Positions 39,940-48,890 are shown, numbered from the stretch's first letter. The stretch is 64,000 nt of DNA from Bacteroidota bacterium (GCA_016192035.1 JACPUW010000004.1:1-64000); one strand, 5' to 3'. The notes: generated by a model from the sequence alone, not told the origin. Made by a program: numbers and translations.

Positions 39940-41589
39940 ATGGCACAATTACAAGTACACCGCACGCTAGGAATGGGCAAATGGACGCTAGCCTTTCTGG
40001 CCTTCGTTCCCCTGGTCCTTACCTCTTGCCAAACATCAAAATACACGGTTACCGATGGGGTATATTACAACCCATTGAAAGACAAAAACCAACTGGACGA
40101 AACCATGGGGCGCGGCGAACCCGCTTACACTGTGGTGGACAAGAGGGGCGAAACAGAGATAACGGAACCTAGCAACGAACCCGATACCCGTCCAAAAGTC
40201 TATACAGAAACCGACACCACACACTACAGTGGAAGCAATGTGGTGATAAACAATTACAACGGTGATTATTATGACTTTGACGACGATTATGGATACACCC
40301 GTAGGATCAACCAGTTTTACTACCCAAGCGCTACATCAAGCTACTACAGTGGCTGGGGCATGTATGGCCCTGGTGGGGTTGTGGTTACCAATTATTACTA
40401 TGACCCGTGGTTTTACGATCCCTGGTTTGGCCCTAGGGTAAGCTATTCCTACAGCTATGGTTACGGTTACTCTCACTATACCACCTGGTATGCTGCCCCG
40501 GGCTATGGCTGCGGATACAATGCCTTCAACTGCGGATACAACTGCTACAATCCCTGTGGCTGGGGCAACTGTGGCTCCGGCTATACCGGTGGTTGTGGCA
40601 GCAACAGGTACTACCGGGGGTACAGAAATGGGTATAATGATGGGTACTGGGACGGGTACAACGATGGGTACTATGGCTACAATAACTACTATGGCGACCC
40701 CAGGTGGAATACGAACCAACCAAATAGCGGTTTTGGACCCAGGAGCACTGTATATAACCTAGGAACCACCCCCGACAATGGCGGCCGCAAAGACCTGCCC
40801 CATAGAATGGCCGCGCCGCATACCGAAACAGCCACCATGCATGTGGACGACCATCTGGTGAACCGCGCTAAACGGGCCAAAAACAACGACATAGGAACGA
40901 CAAGAAGCGAACCCTATATCACCCCCTACCGCAGCGCAGTGAACGGAAATGACATAGGCGTTTCAAAACCTACGGTTAAGTCAGGAACCTTACCCAACAG
41001 GACTGACGCGACGAATACCAGAACAACGCCCACGGGCACACCGCCCAAAGAATATACCCTTGCCACCCGCAATACGGTGCGCGGTGGCTCGGCACCAACT
41101 AACGACTATGTAGTGACCATAGATGGCAGAAATACCATAAGCCGCCACAGGGAAACTCCTTCTGGCACAAGCAATCCTTCCGGCAGGCCGGTGGTAACCG
41201 GTGGGGCTCCGGCTACCCGGACTAAAGAAGAAGCCACAATTGCCAGCCCCAATACCGGCAGCCGCCCACAGGCCCCTCAGCGCACCAATACCACAACCGC
41301 GCCCACAAACCATAGGGTATCTGATACCTACAGGCCTTCAACTCCCACCCGAACCATACCAAAAGAGACCGGGGCACGCATGTCCAAGCCCAGCACCCCT
41401 ACGGGACCCTCTAGGCCATCAGGCACTGTTTCGCCAGGTACCCACAGGCCCAGCGGCCGTATAAGTAGCCCATCGGGAAGCAGCAGGCCCACCAGTGCAT
41501 CGCCCAGCCGCAGCAGTACCCCCACCAAGCCAGCGGGTGCCAGCCCCTCAAGGCCCAGCAGTGGCTCCAAGACCCTTCCAAAACGATAA
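39940..41589 (+). CDS. Tyr/Gly/Asn-rich lipoprotein with Ser/Thr/Pro tail
   Basis: 549 aa from the ATG at 39940; a shorter start at 39973 (MGKWTL) is possible. Lipoprotein signal with lipobox VLTSC (Cys about residue 29). After a short charged region, residues about 110-265 are extremely rich in Tyr, Gly and Asn with loose repeats such as YNDGYWDGYNDGYYG. The last 200 residues are Thr/Ser/Pro/Arg-rich (SRPTSASPSRSSTPTKP). No enzyme domain. A near-consensus -7 box TTACTTTG lies at 39873-39880. Composition suggests a disordered, possibly cross-linkable surface or periplasmic protein; function unknown. The FadL-like gene follows after 17 bp. Confidence 0.82.
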   Translation: MAQLQVHRTLGMGKWTLAFLAFVPLVLTSCQTSKYTVTDGVYYNPLKDKNQLDETMGRGEPAYTVVDKRGETEITEPSNEPDTRPKVYTETDTTHYSGSNVVINNYNGDYYDFDDDYGYTRRINQFYYPSATSSYYSGWGMYGPGGVVVTNYYYDPWFYDPWFGPRVSYSYSYGYGYSHYTTWYAAPGYGCGYNAFNCGYNCYNPCGWGNCGSGYTGGCGSNRYYRGYRNGYNDGYWDGYNDGYYGYNNYYGDPRWNTNQPNSGFGPRSTVYNLGTTPDNGGRKDLPHRMAAPHTETATMHVDDHLVNRAKRAKNNDIGTTRSEPYITPYRSAVNGNDIGVSKPTVKSGTLPNRTDATNTRTTPTGTPPKEYTLATRNTVRGGSAPTNDYVVTIDGRNTISRHRETPSGTSNPSGRPVVTGGAPATRTKEEATIASPNTGSRPQAPQRTNTTTAPTNHRVSDTYRPSTPTRTIPKETGARMSKPSTPTGPSRPSGTVSPGTHRPSGRISSPSGSSRPTSASPSRSSTPTKPAGASPSRPSSGSKTLPKR

Positions 41590-41606
41590 CATTTAATTTT
41601 CATAAA

Positions 41607-43100
41607 ATGAACAAGATCTGTGTATTACTGGGTTTCATGGTGTGCGCCGCACTACAACCCATCCAAGCTCAAAATATGTTTGACGCGCAGAGGTACAGCA
41701 CCCCTCTATACCAAGCCAATGCCCGGGCACTGGGCATAAGCAATGCCGTGGGGGCACTGGGTGGAAACCCCCTTTCATCTTCCATAAACCCTGCGGGAAT
41801 GGCCACGTTCCCGGTTTCGGAGTTCAGTTTCGGGTTTGCATACCAACAAACGACAAATACGGCCAATTATATGGGAAACAGCCAAAAAGAACCCAAATAC
41901 AACCTAAATGTGCCCAGTATGGCACTGGTAATGGCCGGGGAAACCCAACCCAAGGACAACTGGGTAATGCGTTCCTTTTCTATCACCGCCAATAGGGCCA
42001 ATGGTTATAGCCGCGCCATAATGTTCAGCGGACTAAACCAAGAGAGTACCATCCTGAACCGCTTTGCCGAAGAAATGGACTATCTGTGGTTCAATGATTT
42101 GGATATTGATTCGTCCACCTATGGCGGGTTGGCTTACTTCGGTTATTTGATAGACCCGGTCTATGGGGCAGATTCATCCATTAGCCATTTTGCCCCTTCT
42201 ATGAAAAACCCTGCCGACCCCAATATCATGCAGCGGCAGTCTATTCGCAGCCATGGCCAAATCACGGACCTGAACATGACCGTTGCGGGCAATTATAAAA
42301 ACAAACTCTTGATTGGTGGCACCATTGGTTTTCCCCTGTTGACCTATACGGAAAAAGGCAGTTATCAAGAAGAAAACCTAAACCATGCAACTGACAATTT
42401 CAACAGCCTGGCCATAAAACATACCCTAACTGACAATGGGGTGGGGATGTTTGGCCAGATAGGTTTTATCCTAAAACCGTTGCACGCCATTCGCTTGGGG
42501 GCCTCTATCAAAACACCCACTTTCTACTCCATCAACCGGTCTTTTGACGTGGAATTTGAATCAAACACCGATGCGTCCAAAAAAGAGCTGAAACCCCAAG
42601 GCCACGATTATGGTTATACTTTGGTAAGTCCCTGGAGCACCACCTTGAGCGCCGCCTTTGTTATCAAGGGTTTTGGCTTCATTTCAGCCGATTATAGCTA
42701 TTCAGACGGAGCCAATGCCAGGCTTATGACGGTTGGCGAACAAGGGGACTATAGTTACCACCAAGAAAACGACGATATAAGGGAGGCCCTATCACCAAAC
42801 CATCAAATACGATTGGGGGGAGAATATGTGGTTGGCCCATTTGCGCTTAGGGCAGGACAGACCTTAGGCACGCGTGCATTTAATCTTGGCTATATGCCCG
42901 ATAAAGACATGTACCTTACACAGCTCACCACCTTTGGGCTGGGCTACCGGGAGGCTAAGTTTTTCATGGACATAGCCTATGCCGTGGCTAGCCGCAATGC
43001 GTACTTTCAGCCTTATTCCCTTTCATATGCCGATGTGGGCGGCGCAGAAATTGCAGAAACCCGGACCACTGTGTCCATTACTGCCGGATTTACCTTTTAG
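41607..43100 (+). CDS. OmpP1/FadL/TodX-like outer-membrane beta-barrel protein
   Basis: 497 aa, signal peptide ending PIQAQ. The mature start has the FadL-family hatch-like signature (ARALGISNAVGALGGNPLSS, then INPAGMATF at about residues 62-70). Alternating hydrophobic strands fill the rest and the final residues TVSITAGFTF have the aromatic C-terminal barrel signature. Family members pass hydrophobic molecules such as fatty acids across the outer membrane. Co-transcribed with the lipoprotein gene upstream and closed by a strong terminator at 43123. Confidence 0.88.
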   Translation: MNKICVLLGFMVCAALQPIQAQNMFDAQRYSTPLYQANARALGISNAVGALGGNPLSSSINPAGMATFPVSEFSFGFAYQQTTNTANYMGNSQKEPKYNLNVPSMALVMAGETQPKDNWVMRSFSITANRANGYSRAIMFSGLNQESTILNRFAEEMDYLWFNDLDIDSSTYGGLAYFGYLIDPVYGADSSISHFAPSMKNPADPNIMQRQSIRSHGQITDLNMTVAGNYKNKLLIGGTIGFPLLTYTEKGSYQEENLNHATDNFNSLAIKHTLTDNGVGMFGQIGFILKPLHAIRLGASIKTPTFYSINRSFDVEFESNTDASKKELKPQGHDYGYTLVSPWSTTLSAAFVIKGFGFISADYSYSDGANARLMTVGEQGDYSYHQENDDIREALSPNHQIRLGGEYVVGPFALRAGQTLGTRAFNLGYMPDKDMYLTQLTTFGLGYREAKFFMDIAYAVASRNAYFQPYSLSYADVGGAEIAETRTTVSITAGFTF

Positions 43101-43122
43101 TGACTTTTGCATTTCCGTTTCT

Positions 43123-43156
43123 AAAACCCACCTGACCAGCTTAGGTGGGTTTTTTT
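43123..43156 (+). terminator. Rho-independent terminator after the FadL-like gene
   Basis: An 11-bp perfect stem (43123-43133 with 43143-43153, AAAACCCACCT / AGGTGGGTTTT), 9-nt loop, followed by T's through 43156, 22 bp after the stop codon. It argues that the M42 peptidase gene has its own promoter. Confidence 0.92.
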
Positions 43157-43169
43157 ATATGGGTACGGC

Positions 43170-43177
43170 TACCTTTC
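43170..43177 (+). promoter_or_regulatory. -7-like box TACCTTTC before the M42 peptidase
   Basis: One mismatch (last base) from TAnnTTTG, placed between the terminator and the ATG at 43183 with 5 nt to the start codon. If real, the transcript would be leaderless or nearly so. Confidence 0.35.
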
Positions 43178-43182
43178 AGGCC

Positions 43183-44088
43183 ATGAACTTGCTCCAACAA
43201 CTCACAGCACTGCACGGCCCTAGCGGCAACGAATCGACTATCAAATCATTCATAATAAACTACATAATGGAGCGATCCCCCCTTTGGAAAGTTTCGCCGA
43301 CCATAATTGACCAAGGCGTACAGGACGGACTGTTGCTGGTATTTGGGGAGCCCCGAACGGCAGTGTATGCCCATATGGATACGGTGGGTTTCATGGTGGC
43401 GTACCAAAATAGGCTTTCTTGCCTGGGCAGCCCAGATGTGGACGGAAAATGGCTTCTGAACGGATATACCTCCAAGGGCGCGGTTTCAGGCCATCTGCAA
43501 CACGGAGATGGCATGCTATCCATTGGTTGTCAAGGCGAATTGCCCAGGGGCACCACCTTGTGCTTTGCGCCCGCTTTTTCCATAAATCCACCTTACCTAA
43601 CCTCGCCCTACCTTGACAATAGACTGGGTGTATGGGTGGCCCTTCAACTATGTCAAAGCCTGCAGAATGGTGCAATATCCTTTACCACCCATGAGGAACA
43701 TAGGGGAGGCACGGCCCAAAATATGGCCCGGATACTTTTTGAAACCTATGGTACCAACCAAGCCTTGGTATGTGACATTACATGGGTTACCGACGGGGTA
43801 ATACATGGCGGGGGTGTCGCCATTTCGCTCAAGGACAGCTATGTGCCCAGAAAAACGTTTACAGATAAAATAGTAAGCCTAGCGGAGGCAAGCGGCATTC
43901 CATACCAGTTAGAGGTGGAACACAGCGGTGGATCGGATGGCAGCACCCTGCAGGCCTGTCCTTATCCTGTAGATTGGTGTTTTGTGGGAGCTCCTGAGCG
44001 CCACGCACATTCGCCCCGCGAAACCGTGCACCTGCACGATGTGGAGTCCATGTTGGCCATGTACAAATACCTAATGGAGCATCTCTAG
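43183..44088 (+). CDS. M42-family metallo-aminopeptidase / endoglucanase-type peptidase
   Basis: About 301 aa cytoplasmic di-metal aminopeptidase. Metal-ligand and catalytic segments: VYAHMDTVGFMV (His/Asp, about residues 64-75), SPYLDNRLGVWVAL (bridging Asp, about 144-157), TTHEEHRGGTAQ (catalytic Glu pair, about 171-182), VCDITWVTDG and a terminal APERHAHSPRETVH (His ligand). The ATG at 43183 is chosen because an in-frame ATG at 43159 falls right after the terminator T-run. Stop codon shares CTAG with nadC on the other strand. Confidence 0.9.
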   Translation: MNLLQQLTALHGPSGNESTIKSFIINYIMERSPLWKVSPTIIDQGVQDGLLLVFGEPRTAVYAHMDTVGFMVAYQNRLSCLGSPDVDGKWLLNGYTSKGAVSGHLQHGDGMLSIGCQGELPRGTTLCFAPAFSINPPYLTSPYLDNRLGVWVALQLCQSLQNGAISFTTHEEHRGGTAQNMARILFETYGTNQALVCDITWVTDGVIHGGGVAISLKDSYVPRKTFTDKIVSLAEASGIPYQLEVEHSGGSDGSTLQACPYPVDWCFVGAPERHAHSPRETVHLHDVESMLAMYKYLMEHL

Positions 44089-44963
44089 CGCCTAATTTTT
44101 AGGCTCAGGTCCAGGGCCTTTGACTTTTGTGTCAGGGCGCCGGAGCTGATAAAGTCCACCCCGGCCAGGGCAAATTCACGGATGTTGTGCATTCCTATGC
44201 CTCCTGAAGCCTCGGTAACCTTTTTCCCCGCTATCTCGGTCACGGCTTGCCTTACTCCCTGAGGGCTAAAGTTATCCAGCATAATCCAGTGGACCCTGTT
44301 TAATGAAAGTGCTTCTGCCACCTCCACCATATTCCGTGTTTCTACCTCTATCTTCAAGTCTAGGCCGTGTTGGTCCAAATAGTCGCATACCCTATGCACT
44401 GCCAGGGTAATGGAGCCACACTGGTCCACATGGTTGTCCTTTACCATCACCATATCATACAGCCCCATCCTATGGTTTTGCCCGCCCCCCATGCTCACGG
44501 CATATTTTTCCAGCACGCGCAAACCGGGTGTGGTTTTCCTTGTGTCCAGTAGTTTGGTGGGTGTACCCTCCAGCGCGCGCACCATGGTATGGGTCCAAGT
44601 GGCTATGCCACTAAGGTGCTGTACCAAGTTGAGCATCAATCGCTCCGATGTAAGTATCTGGGCCGTTGACCCCTGTAGTTCGCAAATTACTTGTCCTGGT
44701 TCCATCGGGTCGCCATCGTTGGCATGTACCGTACACGATACATCCGTAAAATACTGTCCATATAGCAGGTGGGCTATACATGTGCCCACCCAAATGCCTT
44801 TTTCTTTTGCCAACAAGTGTGCATTGGCCCGCGCGCCAGGTGAAACTGTGGCCAGGGTTGTCACATCACCTGAACCCACATCCTCCATCAATGCCCTTTC
44901 TATCAACCCTTTTATTTCGCCCTGGTGCTGCTCTAACAGCCTGTCGTTATTCCCCATTGTCAT
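44085..44963 (-). CDS. nadC: Nicotinate-nucleotide pyrophosphorylase (carboxylating) NadC
   Basis: Makes nicotinate mononucleotide from quinolinate and PRPP in NAD synthesis. Typical segments: EDVGSGDVTTLAT (about residues 28-40), LNLVQHLSGIATWT (about 109-122), DTRKTTPGLRVLEKYAVSMG (about 138-157), GGGQNHRMGLYDMVMVKDNH (split across about 157-176) and ASGGIGMHNIREFALAGVD near the C-terminus. 292 aa. Overlaps the upstream DUF4783 gene by 17 bp. No nadA or nadB is in the window. Confidence 0.95.
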   Translation of the reverse strand: MTMGNNDRLLEQHQGEIKGLIERALMEDVGSGDVTTLATVSPGARANAHLLAKEKGIWVGTCIAHLLYGQYFTDVSCTVHANDGDPMEPGQVICELQGSTAQILTSERLMLNLVQHLSGIATWTHTMVRALEGTPTKLLDTRKTTPGLRVLEKYAVSMGGGQNHRMGLYDMVMVKDNHVDQCGSITLAVHRVCDYLDQHGLDLKIEVETRNMVEVAEALSLNRVHWIMLDNFSPQGVRQAVTEIAGKKVTEASGGIGMHNIREFALAGVDFISSGALTQKSKALDLSLKIRR

Positions 44964-45348
44964 GTATGAACTCCATTTCCTGTATCCGGATCAATCCGTC
45001 CTTATTGGAATACATCACCAGCGTGCGATAGTTGCCCAAGTCGGTTTGCAGGTATCCTATTATGTATTTCGACCAATTGGACGCACCACTGTGCTTAGTT
45101 TCAAACGATCTGACTTTCACCTTTTTAAAAAAACTCACCAAGATGTTTTTGGCTTGCACCTTACTGTAGCTGTTTTGTATATCATAGCCACCGCCTTCTA
45201 CCTTTAGCTCTATTTGTCCATCAAAGTACTCTGAAAGCGACAAGGCATTGCCGGCCTTCAATGCCAATTCTATGGGGCGGTAGTCAACCTGCTGATTGGC
45301 ATACAGCAACATACCAATAAAAAATACGGAGAGGCCTTGCAGTAACAT
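44947..45348 (-). CDS. DUF4783-type small exported protein
   Basis: 133 aa from the ATG at 45348, with an N-terminal signal peptide (MLLQGLSVFFIGMLLYA). The mature part is a small NTF2-like alpha/beta domain (ALSLSEYFDGQIELKVEGG, VLVSFFKKVKV). A TTG at 45390 would give 14 further residues. The perfect promoter box at 45366-45373 lies inside that extension, so the ATG is preferred. Function unknown; restricted to Bacteroidota as far as I know. It leads an operon with nadC. Confidence 0.82.
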   Translation of the reverse strand: MLLQGLSVFFIGMLLYANQQVDYRPIELALKAGNALSLSEYFDGQIELKVEGGGYDIQNSYSKVQAKNILVSFFKKVKVRSFETKHSGASNWSKYIIGYLQTDLGNYRTLVMYSNKDGLIRIQEMEFIHDNGE

Positions 45349-45365
45349 GATTTTGGATGCTTTTA

Positions 45366-45373
45366 CAAATGTA
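45366..45373 (-). promoter_or_regulatory. -7 box TACATTTG for DUF4783-nadC
   Basis: The plus strand reads CAAATGTA, a perfect minus-strand match 17 bp before the ATG at 45348. It decides the start codon of the downstream gene. Confidence 0.55.
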
Positions 45374-45458
45374 GGTTGTCGATTTGCCAAAACAATGCCA
45401 TAAGGCCATTCTGGGCTGGTGGGAAGTACTTGGCCTGGCCTATGGCCATCTTTGTGCC

Positions 45459-46991
45459 ATGAAAACGAACAAAGTTGCCCTTATCATACTAGATGGGTGG
45501 GGCTTGGGCAGCCAAGACACTAGGGTCAATGCCATACTTAGTGCGCCCACCCATGACGTGGATACCATCATGCAAGAGTATCCCACCACCCAGCTACTCA
45601 CCCATGGAGAAAATGTGGGGCTTCCTGATGGACAAATGGGCAACTCTGAAGTGGGCCATATGAATATAGGGGCTGGCCGCGTGGTGTACCAACAGCTCGT
45701 CCGTATCAACAAAGCATTCAGGACAAAAGAAGTGTACGCTTCCTTGGCACTTCATGGTGCCCTGGCCCACGCACAGGCCCATGGCAAGAAAGTGCATCTT
45801 ATAGGGCTTCTTTCCAATGGTGGTGTCCACGCTCATATTGACCATTTTAAGGGAATAATTGATTTTTTCTCCCACCAGGGTTTCCATAATGTATATGTAC
45901 ACGCTTTCACTGACGGGCGCGATACGGACCCAAAATCAGGTTTGGGGTTTGTGAACGAAATAGATGCTCACCTAAAGGCAAGTGGTGGACAGTTGGCCAC
46001 CGTGATAGGTAGGTACTACGCCATGGACCGCGACGGAAAATGGGATAGGATAGCCCTGGCCTATCATGCCATGGTGAACGGCAAGGGGGATGTTTCTACA
46101 GATATGCTTCATTCCATTGACAGCATGTACCACAAAGGCATAACCGATGAGTTCTTGCCGCCCATTGTCTATGGGCCCAGTGCCCATTCAGGTAGGATAT
46201 CCACTGGCGACGTGGTAATCAACCTCAACTTTAGGACTGACCGAGGACGGCTAATCACCCGCGCACTCTGCCAGGAACCCATACCTGAACACCAAATGAA
46301 ACCACTTGACATTAGGTACATTACCATGACCGAATACGACGCCAGCTTTTCCGGGGTTGAGGTGCTTTTCCCTTCCATTGATTTGACCAACTCCCTGGGG
46401 GAGGTGGTGTCTAGGCACGGTTGTACCCAGCTAAGGATTGCCGAAACGGAGAAATATCCGCACGTAACCTATTTCTTTTCGGGTGGCCGTGAAAACCCTT
46501 TTGAAGGGGAGCAAAGGATCATGGTTCCATCGCCCAAAGTGCCCACCTACGACCTAAGCCCAGAAATGAGTGCCTGGGGCATAGCTGCCCAATTGCAGCT
46601 CCATTTATTGAAAAACCAGCCTGATTTGGTGGTACTAAACTTTGCCAATACCGATATGGTGGGACATACTGGCGTGTTTGGTGCGGTGGAAATAGCGGCG
46701 GCTTGTGTAAGCACCGCCTGCCGGTATGTACTTAACCAATTGCTTGACAAGGGCTATGCCTGTTTGGTAACGGCCGACCACGGCAATGCCGAACAAATGG
46801 TAAATCCCGATGGTAGCCCTCATACGGCGCATTCCACCAATCCGGTACCATTGGCCTTAGCTACTCCCGATAAGCGCAAACTGCGCTTGCGCCCCGGCAT
46901 TTTGGCCGACCTGGCCCCTACCATTTTAGCACTTATGGGATTGCCCAAACCCGATGAAATGGATGGCCAAAACCTCATTGATCCCGGTTAG
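45459..46991 (+). CDS. gpmI: 2,3-bisphosphoglycerate-independent phosphoglycerate mutase GpmI
   Basis: Mn2+-dependent glycolytic enzyme of the alkaline-phosphatase superfamily. ALIILDGWGLG (metal ligand, about residues 7-17), MGNSEVGHMNIGAGRVVYQ (catalytic Ser, about 60-78), HAFTDGRDTDPKSG, NFRTDRGR, NFANTDMVGHTG and TADHGNAEQM. 510 aa from the ATG at 45459; an in-frame upstream region is open but does not fit the family. CATCTTTG (45447-45454), one mismatch from the -7 consensus, ends 4 nt before the ATG. Confidence 0.95.
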   Translation: MKTNKVALIILDGWGLGSQDTRVNAILSAPTHDVDTIMQEYPTTQLLTHGENVGLPDGQMGNSEVGHMNIGAGRVVYQQLVRINKAFRTKEVYASLALHGALAHAQAHGKKVHLIGLLSNGGVHAHIDHFKGIIDFFSHQGFHNVYVHAFTDGRDTDPKSGLGFVNEIDAHLKASGGQLATVIGRYYAMDRDGKWDRIALAYHAMVNGKGDVSTDMLHSIDSMYHKGITDEFLPPIVYGPSAHSGRISTGDVVINLNFRTDRGRLITRALCQEPIPEHQMKPLDIRYITMTEYDASFSGVEVLFPSIDLTNSLGEVVSRHGCTQLRIAETEKYPHVTYFFSGGRENPFEGEQRIMVPSPKVPTYDLSPEMSAWGIAAQLQLHLLKNQPDLVVLNFANTDMVGHTGVFGAVEIAAACVSTACRYVLNQLLDKGYACLVTADHGNAEQMVNPDGSPHTAHSTNPVPLALATPDKRKLRLRPGILADLAPTILALMGLPKPDEMDGQNLIDPG

Positions 46992-47090
46992 CAGTGTGGG
47001 TATCCGTGAAAAGAAATGGAAACCGGTTTTATCATTAAACCACTGAAATAGTATGCCTTAAATAGCGGCTTTCCTTCTGCAAACGAAAGG

Positions 47091-47786
47091 TCACACCAAC
47101 CGCAAGGTAGAAAGCCCGCCATCCACGCCCATTACCTGACCGGTAACCCAGTCCGGGTCATCAGAAAGCAGAAAAAAAGCGGCCGCTGCCACATCTTCTG
47201 GTGTACCATAGCGGCCTAAGGGATGACGTTTGGCCGCCAATCCCCTCTTATTCTCATCGTTTAACAGCCTTGCTGCCAAAGGAGTATCAGTAAGTGACGG
47301 GGATATACAGTTGAATCGGATGTGCTGGCCTGCGTACTCGGCAGCCAGGGTTCGGGTAAGGGCCTCCACGGCCCCTTTGGCCGTAGCTACCCCGGCGTGC
47401 ATGGGCATACCCTGATTAGCGGCCACACTTCCAAACAAAACCACAGAAGACCCGCCGGCCAGTTTGAGCGCGGGCAGCCAAGTTTGGATCACTTTAATTG
47501 CACCCAACACGTTGATTCGGTAAGCACCCTCAAATTCATCCAATCCGGTACAGTGAAAAGGTTTAAGCACCATGCTTCCAGGGCAATAAGCCAATCCATG
47601 AAGTTCCGAAATGTCAAGACCAGGTACCTCACCTAAGATATCAGCCTGTACGTATAGCCCACTGCCCCTGTTTGAGGGCATGGTCTTGCTGATACTAATT
47701 ACCCTGTTTTCTGGATATTTACCCAGTTTGTGTACTAGGGCGGCACCTATGCCCTGCGACCCGCCCACTACAAGGAAAGTTTTCAT
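47091..47786 (-). CDS. SDR-family protein lacking the catalytic tyrosine
   Basis: 231 aa from the ATG at 47786 (a TTG three codons upstream is also open). Rossmann start FLVVGGSQGIGAALVHKL (about residues 3-20) and the family end GQVMGVDGGLSTLR are clear. The catalytic Ser of VVLFGSVAAN and the lysine of ATAKGAVEAL are in place. Position Ser+13, which should be the YxxxK tyrosine, is valine (VATAK). The protein may therefore be a non-classical or inactive SDR. It follows folE by 39 bp on the same strand. Confidence 0.85.
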   Translation of the reverse strand: MKTFLVVGGSQGIGAALVHKLGKYPENRVISISKTMPSNRGSGLYVQADILGEVPGLDISELHGLAYCPGSMVLKPFHCTGLDEFEGAYRINVLGAIKVIQTWLPALKLAGGSSVVLFGSVAANQGMPMHAGVATAKGAVEALTRTLAAEYAGQHIRFNCISPSLTDTPLAARLLNDENKRGLAAKRHPLGRYGTPEDVAAAAFFLLSDDPDWVTGQVMGVDGGLSTLRLV

Positions 47787-47825
47787 GCTTGCCAAAACAA
47801 GCCACCGGCAGGGAGGTTTAGCCTC

Positions 47826-48503
47826 CTACAAGCCAATGTATTTGAGAAACTCCTGGCGGATGGATGGGTCATTGAACTTACCGCAGTACTCGGCAGTAAC
47901 CGTACTGCTGCAGTGGTCTTGTATGCCCCTTGACGACACGCACATATGCTTAGCATCAATCAACACGGCCACATCATCGGTGCTCAGTGCCTCCTTCAGT
48001 TCATTGGCTATTTGGATGGTCAACCTTTCCTGGACCTGTGGACGCTTGGAGTAGTACTCCACGATGCGGTTGATCTTAGAGAGCCCAATTACCTGTCCGG
48101 TAGAGATATAGGCCACGTGGGCCTTGCCATAGATGGGCAAGAAATGGTGTTCGCAAGTACTGTTTACCCTTATGTCCTTCTCCACCAACATTTGCTTGTA
48201 ATGGTACTTATTCTCAAAGAGTGACATACTGGGTTTGTTTGCCGGGTCAAGGCCCTTAAATATTTCTTTCACATACATTTTTGCTACCCTCAAAGGGGTG
48301 TCTTTCAGGCTATCGTCTGTTAGGTCTAAACCCAATACCTGCAGTATCTCTTCAAATTTCTTTTCTATCAACTCCACCTTTAGGTCGTCATCCAGTTCAA
48401 AGGCATCTTCCCTAAGGGGTGTTTCTATTGATGTCATCACATGGTCGTGGTGTATATCCCGGGACATGTGGCTTGGCAATGCACTATTTTCTTTTGCGTT
48501 CAT
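47826..48503 (-). CDS. folE: GTP cyclohydrolase I FolE
   Basis: Converts GTP to dihydroneopterin triphosphate, the first step of folate synthesis. Zinc and catalytic residues: VNSTCEHHFLPIYGKAHVAY (Cys/His at about residues 115-119), KINRIVEYYSKRPQVQERLT, and AKHMCVSSRGIQDHCSSTVT (second Cys). 225 aa with a roughly 40-residue variable N-terminal extension. An AACCTTTG (minus strand, 48554-48561) is one mismatch from a -7 box. Confidence 0.95.
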   Translation of the reverse strand: MNAKENSALPSHMSRDIHHDHVMTSIETPLREDAFELDDDLKVELIEKKFEEILQVLGLDLTDDSLKDTPLRVAKMYVKEIFKGLDPANKPSMSLFENKYHYKQMLVEKDIRVNSTCEHHFLPIYGKAHVAYISTGQVIGLSKINRIVEYYSKRPQVQERLTIQIANELKEALSTDDVAVLIDAKHMCVSSRGIQDHCSSTVTAEYCGKFNDPSIRQEFLKYIGL

Positions 48504-48890
48504 GAATTCGTTTTAATCGGGCTTTCAAACGCACGCCCGGTCAATTGGTTCATCAAAGGTTGGCATTCTTGCCGATATTGCCGTCCATAGTCATGATATA
48601 ACAGCGCGAACCAAGGCAACTATAAAACACAACAAACCCGGCTGGGAGCCGGGTTTGTCAAAAAAAGCAGGCATTAAATGTGGAACTTGATAAGTACTCC
48701 TTATCGGCTAATCGGTCATCGGAATTTAAGACGACAACAGGCTAAGAATAGTTGCACGTGCGGGTAAATTGAGGCCTACGGCCAAACCCTGGGGTTATGA
48801 AAGTGTTTCCTTGATTTTAAAGTAAACTTGCAGTCAAGAAGTAGGCTCTGTTTCATTACATACACTTAGAAACCAAATACTTAATATAAA
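48504..48890. other. 387-bp gap with conserved-looking hairpins, possible minus-strand small RNA
   Basis: No protein-coding frame is convincing. On the minus strand the stretch from about 48860 to 48632 contains several short hairpins: CTTGA/TCAAG, GGCC-GTA-GGCC at about 48770-48780, and GATAAG-GAGTA-CTTATC at about 48688-48704. It then has a T7 run and finally the 12-bp hairpin at 48632-48658. That order would suit an independent RNA of about 200-230 nt, or a long folE leader. I could not match it to 6S, tmRNA, SRP or RNase P RNA by eye. Confidence 0.3.
48632..48658 (-). terminator. Strong GC hairpin upstream of folE
   Basis: Perfect 12-bp stem (48632-48643 with 48647-48658, ACAAACCCGGCT / AGCCGGGTTTGT) and a 3-nt loop. 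On the minus strand it is followed by TGTGTTTTAT. On the plus strand it is followed by C and A7, so a minus-strand terminator or attenuator is more plausible. No minus-strand protein gene lies upstream before thpR, which is on the plus strand. Confidence 0.5.

Noticed and set aside
40336-40762. Antisense frames rich in Val/Ile/Pro and Thr/Ala/Met inside the Tyr-rich lipoprotein
   Set aside because: Arise from the biased TAC/GGT composition of the real gene; no signals support them.
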